This document shows, one piece after another, positions 12,230-22,235 of a DNA stretch of 64,000 nucleotides. The notes below the pieces were generated by a model that worked only from the letters and a program-made list of their open reading frames with translations, was not told where the DNA came from and ran no database searches. The stretch's first letter is position 1. The number at the start of each line of letters is the position of its first letter. The DNA comes from Paralichthys olivaceus (taxonomy: Eukaryota; Chordata; Actinopteri; Pleuronectiformes; Paralichthyidae), in the NCBI RefSeq assembly GCF_024713975.1, contig NC_091102.1, forward strand, positions 23,781,001-23,845,000, written 5' to 3'. Made by a program: the position numbers and the translations under genes.

Positions 12230-13130
12230 TGGTGATTGCCTCCGCTCCAACTTCCTCCTGTACTTCTCCTTTGCCTCTTTGATCTCCGATCTCAGCTTCC
12301 GCTGAATTTCTCTCACCTCCTCTCTGTTGCCAGCTCTGAAGTGTGGTGATTCTGGTGTTGGTGTGTTGTGTTTGTCTCCCCCTTCTGTTCTGATCCTGCA
12401 GGTGGTGTGTGTGGCAGGGGGTGTGGCTGGCTGCAGCTAACAAGGCACACCTGCAATCATTCACCCATCATCCCCTCCATAAAAGCCTGGTCCTGACTCC
12501 ACTACTCTGCCAGTTAATTCCGTCTAGTCCGGTAGCGTAAAGCAATGCCAACCGTGGATTCTTGCTTCTCGTTTTCTTTGTGTGTTTCGCATTTAACCCG
12601 TTTTATTTTCTTTTTCTACACAGACTCCTCGGTGTGCCTTGTTGCTGCTCTTCAGTTTTTGTTTTCCCTCGTGCTTGTTGTCCGGTGGATAGTTTGGCCA
12701 GCCAGCACCCTGCCTCCACAGCCTGCCCGTTTTTGTTTTTGGTGAAAATAAACTTTTCATTAACATTGTAACTATTCTCAGTGTCTGCTTTGGGGTCCAA
12801 CAAAGAACCACCCCTTAACATGAAGGCCCTCTTTTTTCATTCAGGCTGGCTTTTATGTCCTTAGTTACCCACGGCTTGTTGTTGGGGTAACAGCTGATGT
12901 TCCTGGTTGGGACGATGGTGTCCACACAGAAGTTGATATAACCGGTGATGCACTCTGCCAGCCCGTCGATGTCATCTCCATGGGGCTCACAAAGTGCCTG
13001 CCAGTCTGTTACCTGGGAGCAGCCCTGCAGTGTCTCATTGTCCTCATCTGTCCATCTGTATATGGTTTGGATCTCACACCCACGGTCTCACTCCAGGGTC
13101 TTCCACAGATACATCAGGGCAGAATGTCTC
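12230..13130 (-). mobile_element. Rex1-like LINE fragment split by a solo LTR
   Basis: The blocks 12230-12341 and 12821-13130 join into one minus-strand Rex1-like linker/endonuclease segment. For example, 12821-13060 aligns closely with 8700-8950 ('ggccctctt...', 'ttacccacgg.ttgtt..ggtaacag', 'cagcccgtcgatgtcatctcc'). The gap is exactly a solo LTR flanked by a 5-bp duplication. No intact frame remains. Confidence 0.8.
12342..12820 (+). mobile_element. solo LTR, 479 bp, 5-bp target duplication
   Basis: Starts TGTGGTG and ends TTAACA. It is flanked on both sides by TGAAG (12337-12341 and 12821-12825), a perfect 5-bp target-site duplication inside the Rex1 relic. On the plus strand a TATA-like 'ccataaaagcc' near 12477 and an AATAAA near 12746 give its orientation. 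The size and 5-bp duplication fit a Ty3/gypsy-type LTR; the internal region has been lost by LTR-LTR recombination. Short open frames inside it are not genes. Confidence 0.85.
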
Positions 13131-13194
13131 CTCGACTGATAAGTCATCAGAAGAGTAATAAATACCTTTACATACCTAATGGCAGGAGTCTGTG

Positions 13195-13320
13195 AATTAT
13201 GAGAACACACATTTCACTTCTGTTCTTTGCTCATTTGTACATGTCAGGTGATGTGTACTGTGAGTCCATCTGCAGATGCTGAATTAAATTTGCAGAAATA
13301 AGTGTTTGACTTTGTGCTTG
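13195..13320. repeat. dispersed repeat shared with 42255-42380
   Basis: The stretch with 'tgttctttgctcatttgtac' and 'gtccatctgcagatgctgaa' matches the reverse complement of 42255-42380 with few differences. At the second site it lies inside a hAT-type element, so this is probably a relic of the same hAT family. Confidence 0.7.
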
Positions 13321-13903
13321 ATTTTTTTTCACTATGTCACTAAAAACTTGCTAATATATTTTTCTAAAACAACTCTTGCAAGATGACAGATATTTCAACC
13401 CACGCCTGTTCAGGGTGACCCCCACAATCTGTATGTCAGTTTGGAAGAAGCAGTTTTGTAGAGTTTCAGAGAAAATGAATGGCAAATTTTGCTACTTTTT
13501 CATTACAGGACTCATAAGTTGACAATATATTATTTAAAAGGGGGGCGCTAGTGAGCAGCGCATGGAGTAGACGTGCTTTCAGGGGCTCCTCCGTGCCAAT
13601 ATCTACAATTATTATTTTGACAGTCTCGTACCTAATTCTATCAGCCTAGGATATAACTTTACACTTGAGGGGCTTAACTAGTTAAGTTTATGTAACAACA
13701 TGCTAAGGAAGATGCCCAAAAATGTTGAGTTGACCATCCTCAGCTTCTGCTAATGCTAATGTAACAGTGCTAGCAGTAGCCAGCCAGGTCATGACTCCTG
13801 TGACAGCAACACGGAGCAGTTGCCGTTAATCTGGGAGTAAGTTACCGACAAGATCCTTGAACACATCAACGGCAGCTCTGATAAATTAGAGCAGACACTT
13901 CAG

Positions 13904-14197
13904 ATGGTGCAAAGCTCCAAAAGGGAGCTATTGGAGAAGGTGGAGTCGGTGGAAGAGCAAGTGTTGGACCATGAGAGCCGCATAACCTGCTTGGAGAAGA
14001 CGGTCTCTGGCCTGAAGGATGAGAACAACGCGCTCAAGTCAAAAGTCGATGATCTCGAAGGCCAGTCGCGTCGCAAGAATATTAAGATAAACGGTAATTC
14101 TGAGCATGAAGAAGAGGCTAAACCAACAGAATTCATCGAGGCATTAATTCCGAAGCTTCCTCAACAAAGACAGCTTTCAGTCACCGGTGGTTATTGA
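13904..14197 (+). pseudogene. L1 ORF1 (RNA-binding protein) fragment
   Basis: A 97-codon frame. The first ~60 residues form a heptad-rich coiled coil (SVEEQVLDHESRITCLEKTV), followed by the ORF1 hallmark SRRKNIKINGNSEHEE and the start of the RRM-like domain. It breaks at 14197 just before the expected 'RVHR' block, which is present in a shifted frame ('gaccgggtgcaccgg'). ORF1 proteins coat L1 RNA as trimers. Confidence 0.75.
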
Positions 14198-14229
14198 CCG
14201 GGTGCACCGGACCCTATGAGGGGCCGTCA

Positions 14230-14430
14230 GGGACATTATTCAGAATTACCTCTTACACACACGTGAAATGCTCTTACATACACTACTTCAACACATAAAC
14301 AACTGAAAAATTATTTGCTCACATACGCTACTGAAAATTCTCTCATACATACAAGTGAAATGCTCTCACATATCGAAATGCCAAAAAATAATTCACTTGC
14401 AATAGGCATAAGGGGTCATCCAGGTATTCA
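14230..14430. repeat. short degenerate tandem repeat inside the L1
   Basis: Repeats of about 35 bp built on 'ctctcacatac.c...tgaaa' lie between the ORF1 and ORF2 remnants. They mark the junction of the internal deletion. Confidence 0.5.
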
Positions 14431-14790
14431 TGGTGTAAAGTTTGGTAATGTGCAAACTAAAAGCTAATATTAGGAACTGGAAGTTGCTCCCTCTTTCTAT
14501 GATTGGCCGCATCAATGCTATTAAAATGGTTGCACTTCCAATGTTCTTGTATCTCTTTCAAAACCTATCTATTTGCCATCATATTTTTTTAAACAACTGG
14601 ACTCAGTTGTACTGTCATTTGTCTGGGCAGATAAACCCCCTCGCGTCTCTAAAGCCCATCTGCAGAAGAATGTACAAAGTGGGGGTCTCCGCCTCCCTGT
14701 TTTTAGGCATTATTATTGGGCTGCAAATGTGAGGGCAGGGGGGTTCCTCCTCATGATGACTGTTTTTTCTCCGCTCTAGCTAAAGATTGA
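14430..14790 (+). pseudogene. L1 ORF2 C-terminal fragment
   Basis: Two plus-strand frames, 14442-14732 and 14573-14779, overlap after a frameshift. They encode the post-RT region typical of fish L1: NWKLLPLSMIGRINAIKMV, then LSFVWADKPPRVSKAHLQK and GGLRLPVFRHYYWAAN. No catalytic domain remains. Confidence 0.75.
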
Positions 14791-16020
14791 ATTCATGTCT
14801 GTGTCACAAACCTCGCTCCCAGTGTTGCTTTTCTCAATTACATAACTGTCCCACGAGTTATTTGGATACAATTTCTAGCAATTTTTGGCTCCTCATAAAA
14901 GACATCGGCCCTCCCCTCCCACTGTAAGCAGGCTCTCAAAACAGGTATGGTAGCGGCCAAAAAATGTATTTTACTTAACTGGTAGTCTTCATCATCCCCT
15001 TGCTTTAAGAGGTGGCTCAACGAAATGGTTTTTGTTTTTAAGGGTGGAACAGATGCGCCTTAGCAGATGGAATGTACCAAACTATTACGAGAAAGTGTGG
15101 AAGCCATTTTTGGCTGTACTTGATGAGACTAAAATGACCAATGTATGAATCAGGCTGCTATGTGGTATTTGTATTTTCTTTCTGTATTTTTTCTGTACTG
15201 ACCAAGGTTTTGATCCGTTTCTCAGAGTTTTTAAGTCTGTTTTGTTTTGTTTTTTACTTATACCCCTGACGGTATCATGAGACAGGAAGCACTGGACTAC
15301 TTTGGTTATTGTATACATCCTCATATAGCCTCCGTCTTTCATTTTATTACTTAAATTACTTCATGTAACAGTGTCAGGTGCTGTATACCTATTTTGTATG
15401 TGGGTTGTTTTTTCTTTGTTTTTACTTTTTTTTTCTTCTCTTTTTCTATTTTTTGTGTAAAAAAAAGTTTTAAAAAGTGACAATAAAATATTTTAAAAAA
15501 AAAATTATTTAAAAAATATTCACGAGATGACACAGATATTTCTACTCACCTATTTTCGTTGGTACCCCCACTGTCTGTATTGCAAGTTTTAGCAGATTTT
15601 ACTGAAGAATTTCTGAGAAAATGAATGGCAAATTCGCAATCATTTATTTCATGATATCACTCATAACTTGCTAATATATTTTTATAGGAAAACTCTGACA
15701 GGTGACAGATATTTCATCTCACGCATGTTCAGGGTGACTCCTACTGTCTGTATGTTAAATTTCAGAAGATTTTACTGTACACTATAGACTCTATAGACAA
15801 TTAAAGGTCTGTTACATTTTTAAGAAAATGAAAGGGAAAATAAGCTCAATTTTCATTATAGCATTCATAACTTGCTCCTATGTAATATATTACATGAAAA
15901 TAATCCTTAAGAGGTGAAGAGGAACTTTCACATCCCCTTGTTCAGGATTACCCCCACTATTTCAAGTAATTTCACTGCAGAAATCTAGAGAAATTTAAAT
16001 GGATAGCCTAATTTTCATAC

Positions 16021-16600
16021 AATGTCCTGCTGCTGCATAAATATAACCACCTTTTCCTCCGGGTTAAGGATAGACGCACATTAAAGGTGTGGTCGTCTTT
16101 TAACGAGTTTCCTGTTGTTAATCAGAAGTTATTAGGATGTCAACAGTATTGATTTTTACTTTGTGTTTGTTGATTTGCTTCAGAATTTGAGGGATGTATT
16201 ACACACCATGTGCATGTAGTTATTCTGCTACACACAACACAAGCATAGGGTTAGGTAACCCTAGCCCATCAGTGTTTAAGTGACCTAAATAATCAGGATT
16301 CATGATCCAAACCATAGATTAATCACTAAATGCATTTGGTTATCAGGGGTGAGGCATGTCTACACTGATACAATAAAGGCAGCACATGAGTTTAAACTGA
16401 ATGTATGTCAAGTCAATGTGGAAAGCACTGATCACTGTTATAGACTAGCTGTTGTGTGATTTTTTAATTGAAAACCTTATTTTGTACAGCACGTGTCATA
16501 ACATTAAAAACATTTTAAAAGTGCAAATCATGAAGCTGGTGAAGAACACTTTTAGTAAAACAAACAGTGATAAAAAAAAGTATGATCATACAGTAATTCA
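16021..16600. other. unassigned spacer
   Basis: AT-rich, no recognisable exon or repeat. It ends where L2 endonuclease similarity begins. Confidence 0.4.
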
Positions 16601-16603
16601 GAG

Positions 16604-18434
16604 GTGCCTAGATGCACAGGCAGAGGTGGAGGGGTTGCAGCAATCTCTAAATCTAACCTATCTATCAACCCTCTACCGAAAGAAAGTTATAACTACTTTG
16701 AAAATCTTATAATCAGCCTCATCCATTCAAGTCTGAAATCACATAAACCAATTCATCTAGTTATCATATATTGTCCACCTGCCCCTTACTCAGAATTTCC
16801 ATCTGAATTATCTTGAATTTCTATTAGAACTAGTTCTTAGGACAGATAAAATAATTATAGTAGGTGATTTCAACATTCATGTAGATGTTGCCAACGATAG
16901 CCTTAGTTCAGCTTTCAAATCAATAATAGACGTGATTGGTTTCATTCAACATGTGAATAAACCCACCCACTGTCTGACTTACACTCTTGATCTTGTTCTG
17001 ACATATGGCATAGACATTGAAAATGTAATAATATTTCAACAGAACTCTCTTTTGTCTGACCATTTTTTAATTACATTTGAATTTACAATTACTAATTACA
17101 CCGATTCTGGACAGAAATTCTATTATAGTCTGTGTTTATCTGATAAAACTGTGAATACATTTAAAGAACTGCTTCCCTCTACACTTACCTCTCAGCCATG
17201 TGTCAGTACAATACAGGAAAGTTATCAAAACTTTACCCCCACAGTAGTTGATAACTTAGTTAACAGTACAGCAGCTTCATTAAAAACAACCTTTGATGCT
17301 GTCGCCCCTCTAAAAAAGAAGGCAAATCAGAGGAGATCAGCTCCGTGGTATAATTCCCAGACACGTATTCTAAAACAGACATCGCAGAAACTAGAGAGGA
17401 AGTGGCGTTCCACCAATAAACATGACTTTCACCTAGCCTGGAAGGATAGCTTGATATGTTACAAGAAAGAACGTAGAAATGTCAGAACCTCTTATTATTC
17501 ATTATTAATAGAAAAAATAACAACAACCCCAGGTTCCTCTTCAGCACTGTAGCCAGGCTGACAGAAAGTCATACCTCTACTGACCCATCTATTCCTCTAA
17601 CCCTGAGAAGCAATGATTTCATGAGCTTCTTTACAAATAAAATTATAACCATCAGGGATAAAATCCACCACCTCTTCCCAATCAATAGCACATACATAGA
17701 TACAATGTCTGGTCCTGAAACCATAGACCCAGATTTATGTTTGAACCAATTTTCTTCTATTGACCTTCCTGAACTGACCTCATTAGTTTCATCATGTAAA
17801 CCAACAACTTGTCAATTAGACTCTGTCCAAACTGGACTTTTTAAGGAAATTTTCCCCGTTTGACAGTTCCATATTAAATCAGATTAACATGTCTTTGTTA
17901 ACCGGCTATGTAATTCAAGCTTTTAAGGTAGCTGTTATTAAACCTCTGCTTAAGCCTACACTTGATCCAGAGGGTTTAGCTAATTATAGACCCATATCAA
18001 ACCTGCCCTTCATTTCAAAAATCTTAGAAAAAGCACTTGCTAACCAGCTGTGTGATTACTTAGACATAAATGGTTTGCTGGACAAATTTCAGTCAGGATT
18101 TAGAATCCATCACAGCACAGAAACAGCACTATTGAAAGTCACTAATGACCTTTTCATGGCCTCAGATGATGGACTTGTCTCTGTACTCATCCTGTTGGAT
18201 CTTAGTGCAGCATTTGACACCATAGATCATAAGATTCTGGTACAGAGACTAGAACAACATATAGGGATCAGAGAAACTGAACTAGACTGGTTTAAATCAT
18301 ATTTATCTGATAGATTTCAATTTGTTAACGTCAACAATGACCCCTCCATGCACATGCAAGTTAGTCATGGAGTTCCAAAAGGTTCTGTCCTTGGACTGAT
18401 ACTCTTCAACTTATATATGCTCCCCTTAGGCAAC
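16604..18434 (+). pseudogene. L2 endonuclease and RT, first part
   Basis: Collinear plus-strand blocks: 16604-16816 (TGRGGGVAAISKSNL, endonuclease), the catalytic 'VGDFNIHVD' at about 16862-16890, 16932-17552 (SDHFLITFEF, then APWYNSQTRILKQTSQKLER), 17621-17863, and 17889 onward ([33 protein letters not shown]). Frame breaks lie near 16815, 17550 and 17862. The gene is cut at 18434, just before the YADD box, by the retroviral LTR. Confidence 0.85.
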
Positions 18435-18619
18435 TGTCGTATATTGGGGTTGCGATGATGTGAAGATGATGAAGGAATCTCAGATCGAACGTACCAGCGC
18501 CCAATAATGTGAGAAATGCTCACCCTTTTCTTTCGTCGACGTGGTGCGGGAGCAGGTCCGCTGAAGTTGTCGGCGACGCCGCAGGACACAGCACGTCCGA
18601 AGTTCGTGACGCCAAGTCT
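18435..18619 (-). repeat. extra leader plus partial LTR beyond the 3' LTR
   Basis: 18486-18619 duplicates the PBS/leader segment 25617-25750, and 18435-18485 duplicates the last 51 bp of the LTR (one mismatch). The arrangement is LTR, leader, truncated LTR, as expected from a tandem provirus collapsed by deletion. Confidence 0.85.
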
Positions 18620-19167
18620 TGTCGTATATTGGGGTTGCGATGATGTGAAGATGATGAAGGAATCTCCGATGACACCGTCTTAATTGTATAAAATGTTTAT
18701 TACAAAAAAGTTCAGCATCAATACAAGCAATGCAATCTGCATATGGAGAGATCCGGGGTCAATGTGCATCTCTCCTGCCTGGAGAGAGATTCGGAGCCAA
18801 TGTGAATCTCTTCTCCTGCCTGGAGAGAGATTCGGGGCCAATGTGAATCTCCTCTTCTGCCTGGAGAGAGATTCAGGGCCAATGTGAATCTCCTCTAAGG
18901 GGGCAACTTTAACTCCTCGTTTATATAGGAGTGTTGTTTTCGTTATTTTAAAGTAAACACATCTGGTTTCTATCCAGCTCTTCTCGGTTGTCGGGTGACA
19001 GGAAGAGAGGCGACACTAGCTCAAATTTAGTGTTGCACTTAGAACTGTGACCTAATGCCCTACCATACGTTCAGGCTTTCTCCAAATTCCTCAAGACCTG
19101 TGGACCTCAAACCTAAAGATAAATTTCTTTTATGGGGAGGACTACACATAGCATTTCAGACACCACA
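18620..19167 (-). repeat. 3' LTR of the retrovirus (548 bp)
   Basis: Same length as the 5' LTR, with roughly 7 substitutions. TATA box at the complement of 18920-18929; AATAAA at the complement of 18696-18701. Within it, 18737-18895 is a variable tandem repeat of ~37-41 bp (about four units, 'ctgcctggagagagattc'); the solo LTR at 43090 has fewer units. Confidence 0.9.
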
Positions 19168-19182
19168 TATTTCCCCCCTTCG
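19168..19182 (-). promoter_or_regulatory. polypurine tract
   Basis: On the minus strand 'aaggggggaaata' sits directly before the LTR start TGTGG, as needed for plus-strand priming. It confirms the minus orientation. A second copy of the 'aaggggggaa' core lies at 19971-19982, possibly a central polypurine tract or a duplication. Confidence 0.75.
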
Positions 19183-20056
19183 AGACTACGCAGAGTCTCG
19201 AAAAACAAAAATAATAACATATATGTTTAAATTTGTGATTTAGCAACATTAAGTAACTTTATGGAGTGCGAGAGTGAAAAACCTGTCAGGCAGCTATCTT
19301 TCCTGAAACATCCCTCAATCAATCAAGACAGGAAAATTCTCTCACGGCCCCTCTGCCTTAGGCGGCCACACGTAGTACTCCAGACCAATCAAAAAAATGA
19401 AGAATTTAATAATCTGTATATGAATATTACTTAAACAAATACATATGGAAACCTCAGAAAAATAAAGTCAAAAAAATGTCCAAATTCAGGCTGGTCGACC
19501 CATCGCACCTTCCAATGGACCCGTCCTTGCCTAGCCCCAATATCCCTAGAAATCAAAACAATCAAAAAATCTGAGGTACCAATATATTCACCCAGTAACA
19601 ACATCATTCTTATATTTTACTAAGATTATCATTAGCATTATCAAAGATTACAACAATATAATCAAAAATATATAAGAAAAGACATAAGAACGTATCACAC
19701 TCCAGCTCCTTCGCAGCGTCGACTCTCAGTGTAGTGTCGATGGTGTGGTGACTCTAGACATGTCATCACAGTGTCCTTGCTCAGAGTCCTTCAGTCCATT
19801 CTTATTGTCCATGTTTGAGTGTCTTAATCCCTTCAGCATATCCCCCAATATCGTTCTAGGAGGAAAGAAAAGAAAACACCAAACAGTATCTTTTGCAGAA
19901 ACAATCAAATGCATAGAAATGTATAAGTCATAACATCATATTATTCCCAATTATGAGTCACACTTTCCATTTCCCCCCTTTTATCATAACATTCTATATA
20001 TAAAAATTCCTAAATAATAAGCAACAACATAGAGAAATGTCAAAAACACAAACGGA
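19183..20056. other. retroviral 3' internal region, no pol or env
   Basis: About 0.9 kb between gag and the 3' LTR. No RT, integrase, protease or envelope motif is visible in any frame. The short open frame 19914-19726 is not recognised. Confidence 0.5.
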
Positions 20057-21146
20057 TTAGATATCCAGAATGGACTCTTCCTTCTTCTTCCTATCCACTA
20101 ATTGTATTTGATTGAGTTTTCTAAGGGTCTCTTGGTCCTGTTCTTTCTGATCCTGTACCTTTTTCCTATAGAGCTCTACTTGATGGGCTATGTGATCTGT
20201 ATACACGCCCTTTGCCATGCTTCCAAGTCCAACCACCTCTGCTAGTTTGCTCCTCACTGGTATGGGCAGCCCCTTCTGTAGCTTGGTTCGCAAAATTGAC
20301 TGCTCCATCTGATTTAGATCTGGATCGTTTCCTGTAACATTTCTCCACACTTGATGGGCTCTTGACACATAGGCCCTCGGGTTCTCTTCCTGTCCCAATG
20401 GTTCAATAAGAATATTGTCCGGATGTACATTTGTTGGAAATGTATCCTTCAGCGCTCTCCACACTCGACCTCTTCTTGCAGCAAACAGCTCTGGATCATT
20501 CACAGCAGTCCCCACATGTCAAGTCAGTCCTGCTTTCTGTAGAATCTCTTGCATAGCTGGGACCCCAAGGAGATTAGCCAAGAGTCTCTTAATGTCTCCT
20601 ACAGCAGGTTGCGTTCCCACCATAATCTCTTCCAACTTCGAAATCCAAGGATGTGCTCCATCTTGAAGTGTAGGCAACTTCTCGAGTATAGCGGACATAT
20701 CTGTACTCTGCCAAGGCTTGTACTCTAAATTCTGTCCTCGGATTATCACCAGACACATCTTGTCAGGTACCTTCCCTTTCCTTGAGCGCAGTGAATATTT
20801 CTTTTGGGGTTCTTTTTTCGCAAGTTTTTCTTCAGTATCTGCAGCTCTTCCAATTGGTTCTCCAATGTTTCTCTGCTTCCTGGTCTGGTGGATTTCTCCA
20901 AATTTGAAAGGCATTGATCTATGCTTCTTTCAACTTCATCCAAAACCCTTCTGTGGTCTTCTATTCTGGTGCTGGATGACCCTGGAGAAAACCCTCTGAA
21001 AGATGAAGCACCTCTGATTTCCCAATCTCCATCGCTGTCTTCATTCTCAGTTTCATTGGAACTAGCCTCTCCCAAGTCCTTTGTCCTCCAGGTTATATCT
21101 CCTCTCTTTTCCAAGAGTGTCTGGCTGCAGACCTCTCGCGTCAGGC
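20057..21146 (-). pseudogene. endogenous retroviral gag, broken
   Basis: Minus-strand blocks in order: 21140-20746 (acidic, then a coiled-coil-like stretch with LENQLEELQILKKNL), 20914-20519 (basic YSLRSRKGKVPDK, then KPWQSTDM), and 20515-20057 (capsid-like, with QEENPRAYVSRAHQVWRNV and a charged C-terminal tail rich in Q, E and K). The last block resembles gamma/epsilon-type p30 capsid proteins in layout. Two lesions are seen: a frameshift in the overlap near 20800-20830, and an in-frame TGA at 20521-20519 between the second and third blocks. No CCHC zinc knuckle was seen. Gag would form the particle shell; this copy cannot make an uninterrupted product unless the TGA is read through. Confidence 0.7.
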
Positions 21147-21178
21147 CTCTTCCTGTGCAGGCTCTCGTCTCAGGCCCA

Positions 21179-21340
21179 CCTCCAGCGTGGGGCCGTTTAG
21201 GACCGGAAGTGCGCGCAACAAACTTCAAAATAAAACCACCTCCAGCGTGAGGTCGGTTGGGACCGGAAGTGCGCGCAACAAACTTCAAAATAAAACCACC
21301 TCCAGCGTGAGGTCGGTTGGGACCGGAAGTGCGCCCAACA
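21179..21340. repeat. 60-bp subterminal tandem repeat with ETS-like sites
   Basis: Two full units and a partial third. Each has 'cctccagcgtg' and 'gaccggaagtgcg', the latter at 21201, 21261 and 21321. CCGGAAGT is the ETS/GABP core. A related 'cccggaaatg' lies in the opposite inverted repeat, close to the zinc-finger gene start. Confidence 0.8.
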
Positions 21341-21836
21341 ACGTGAAAAGCTATTAGTTTCTTAAATATATGTAACACTTTTGATGTTGTCAATCCTTTA
21401 TTTGTGGCATTTACCGATTACACCAGCAAAATATTAGTCTTAATGGGGTAGGGTTATGCCTGTCTACCTGGAGTCCCTCTGAAGAGTATGAACACATCAA
21501 TCTATGTACATTTGTTCAGAGACTTAAACGCTTATGCATAACATTTATATAAGGTAAATGCCTTTAAAAAAAAAAAATCTATTGTATTAAATGATTCGAC
21601 TTTTGTCTTCAATGACATTAAGATCTTAAGACTATTGAGGCCAATTAGGTTGTTAACTATGCTTAAATACAAAATTGTCAACATTTAGGGAGGAGAGGAA
21701 TAGATAAAACTATTGAAATGCAATAACTCACCTGTGATCTTCATTGTATAATATAAGTAAATAAATAAACATATAATAATTAATATTAATATACTATATA
21801 AATATGTATGTATAAATATAAGTAATGCATATAAAT

Positions 21837-22127
21837 GGGCGGCACGGTGGTGCAGTGGTTAGCACTGTTGCCTCACAACAAGAGGGTTCTGGGTTCCAAC
21901 TGTGTGGAGTTTGCATGTTCTCCCTGTGCATGCGTGGGTTCTCTCCGGGTACTCCGGCTTCCTCCCACAGTCCAAAGACATGCAGGTTAGGTTAATTGGT
22001 GACTCTAAATTGTCCATAGGTGTGAATGAGAGTGTGAATGGTTGTCTGTCTGTATATGTCGCCCTGCGATACACTGGCGACCTGTCCAGGGTGAACATAA
22101 GTGGTATAGAAAATGAATGAATGAATG
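21837..22127 (+). mobile_element. tRNA-derived SINE
   Basis: Begins 'gggcggcacggtggtgcagt'. An A-box-like TGGTGCAGTGG (21848-21858) and a B-box-like GGTTCCAAC (21892-21900) are spaced as in a Pol III promoter. The body ('gtttgcatgttctccctgtg', 'cccacagtccaaagacatgc', 'gcgacctgtccagggtg') and the (GAAT)n tail at 22113-22127 are those of a SINE very common in fish. Confidence 0.85.
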
Positions 22128-22235
22128 CAATGAATACTATATAAATATATAATATAATTAAAGCAATAAGGAAAACAGATAAAAGTACAAAAATTTCAAA
22201 AAAGAACAAAATCACTTGGTTCTATTCAGTCTTTA

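Larger units (their letters stand above)
13540..15503 (+). mobile_element. L1-clade (Tx1-like) LINE, internally deleted
   Basis: Flanked by an exact 11-bp target duplication ATTATTTAAAA (13529-13539 and 15504-15514). The 5' end 'gtgagcagcgcatggagtag' matches the 5' end of the second L1 at 43663. It contains an ORF1 piece, then a ~200-bp unrelated stretch, then the ORF2 C-terminus and a 3' UTR with 'caataaaat' before the A-rich tail near 15480-15503. Most of ORF2, including endonuclease and RT, is missing. Confidence 0.85.
13321..16020. repeat. ~170-200-bp tandem repeat, about four units, split by L1
   Basis: Units carry 'cataacttgctaatatattt', 'gacagatatttca.c.cacgc', 'ttcagggtgac.cc.actgtctg' and 'gagaaaatgaatggcaaatt'. 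Unit starts fall near 13344, 13512, 15665 and 15866. The second unit is interrupted at 13539/15515 by the L1, with an 11-bp duplication. No coding potential was seen. Confidence 0.8.

Noticed and set aside
12545..12821. Several overlapping 60-72-codon frames
   Set aside because: They lie inside a solo LTR bounded by a 5-bp duplication.
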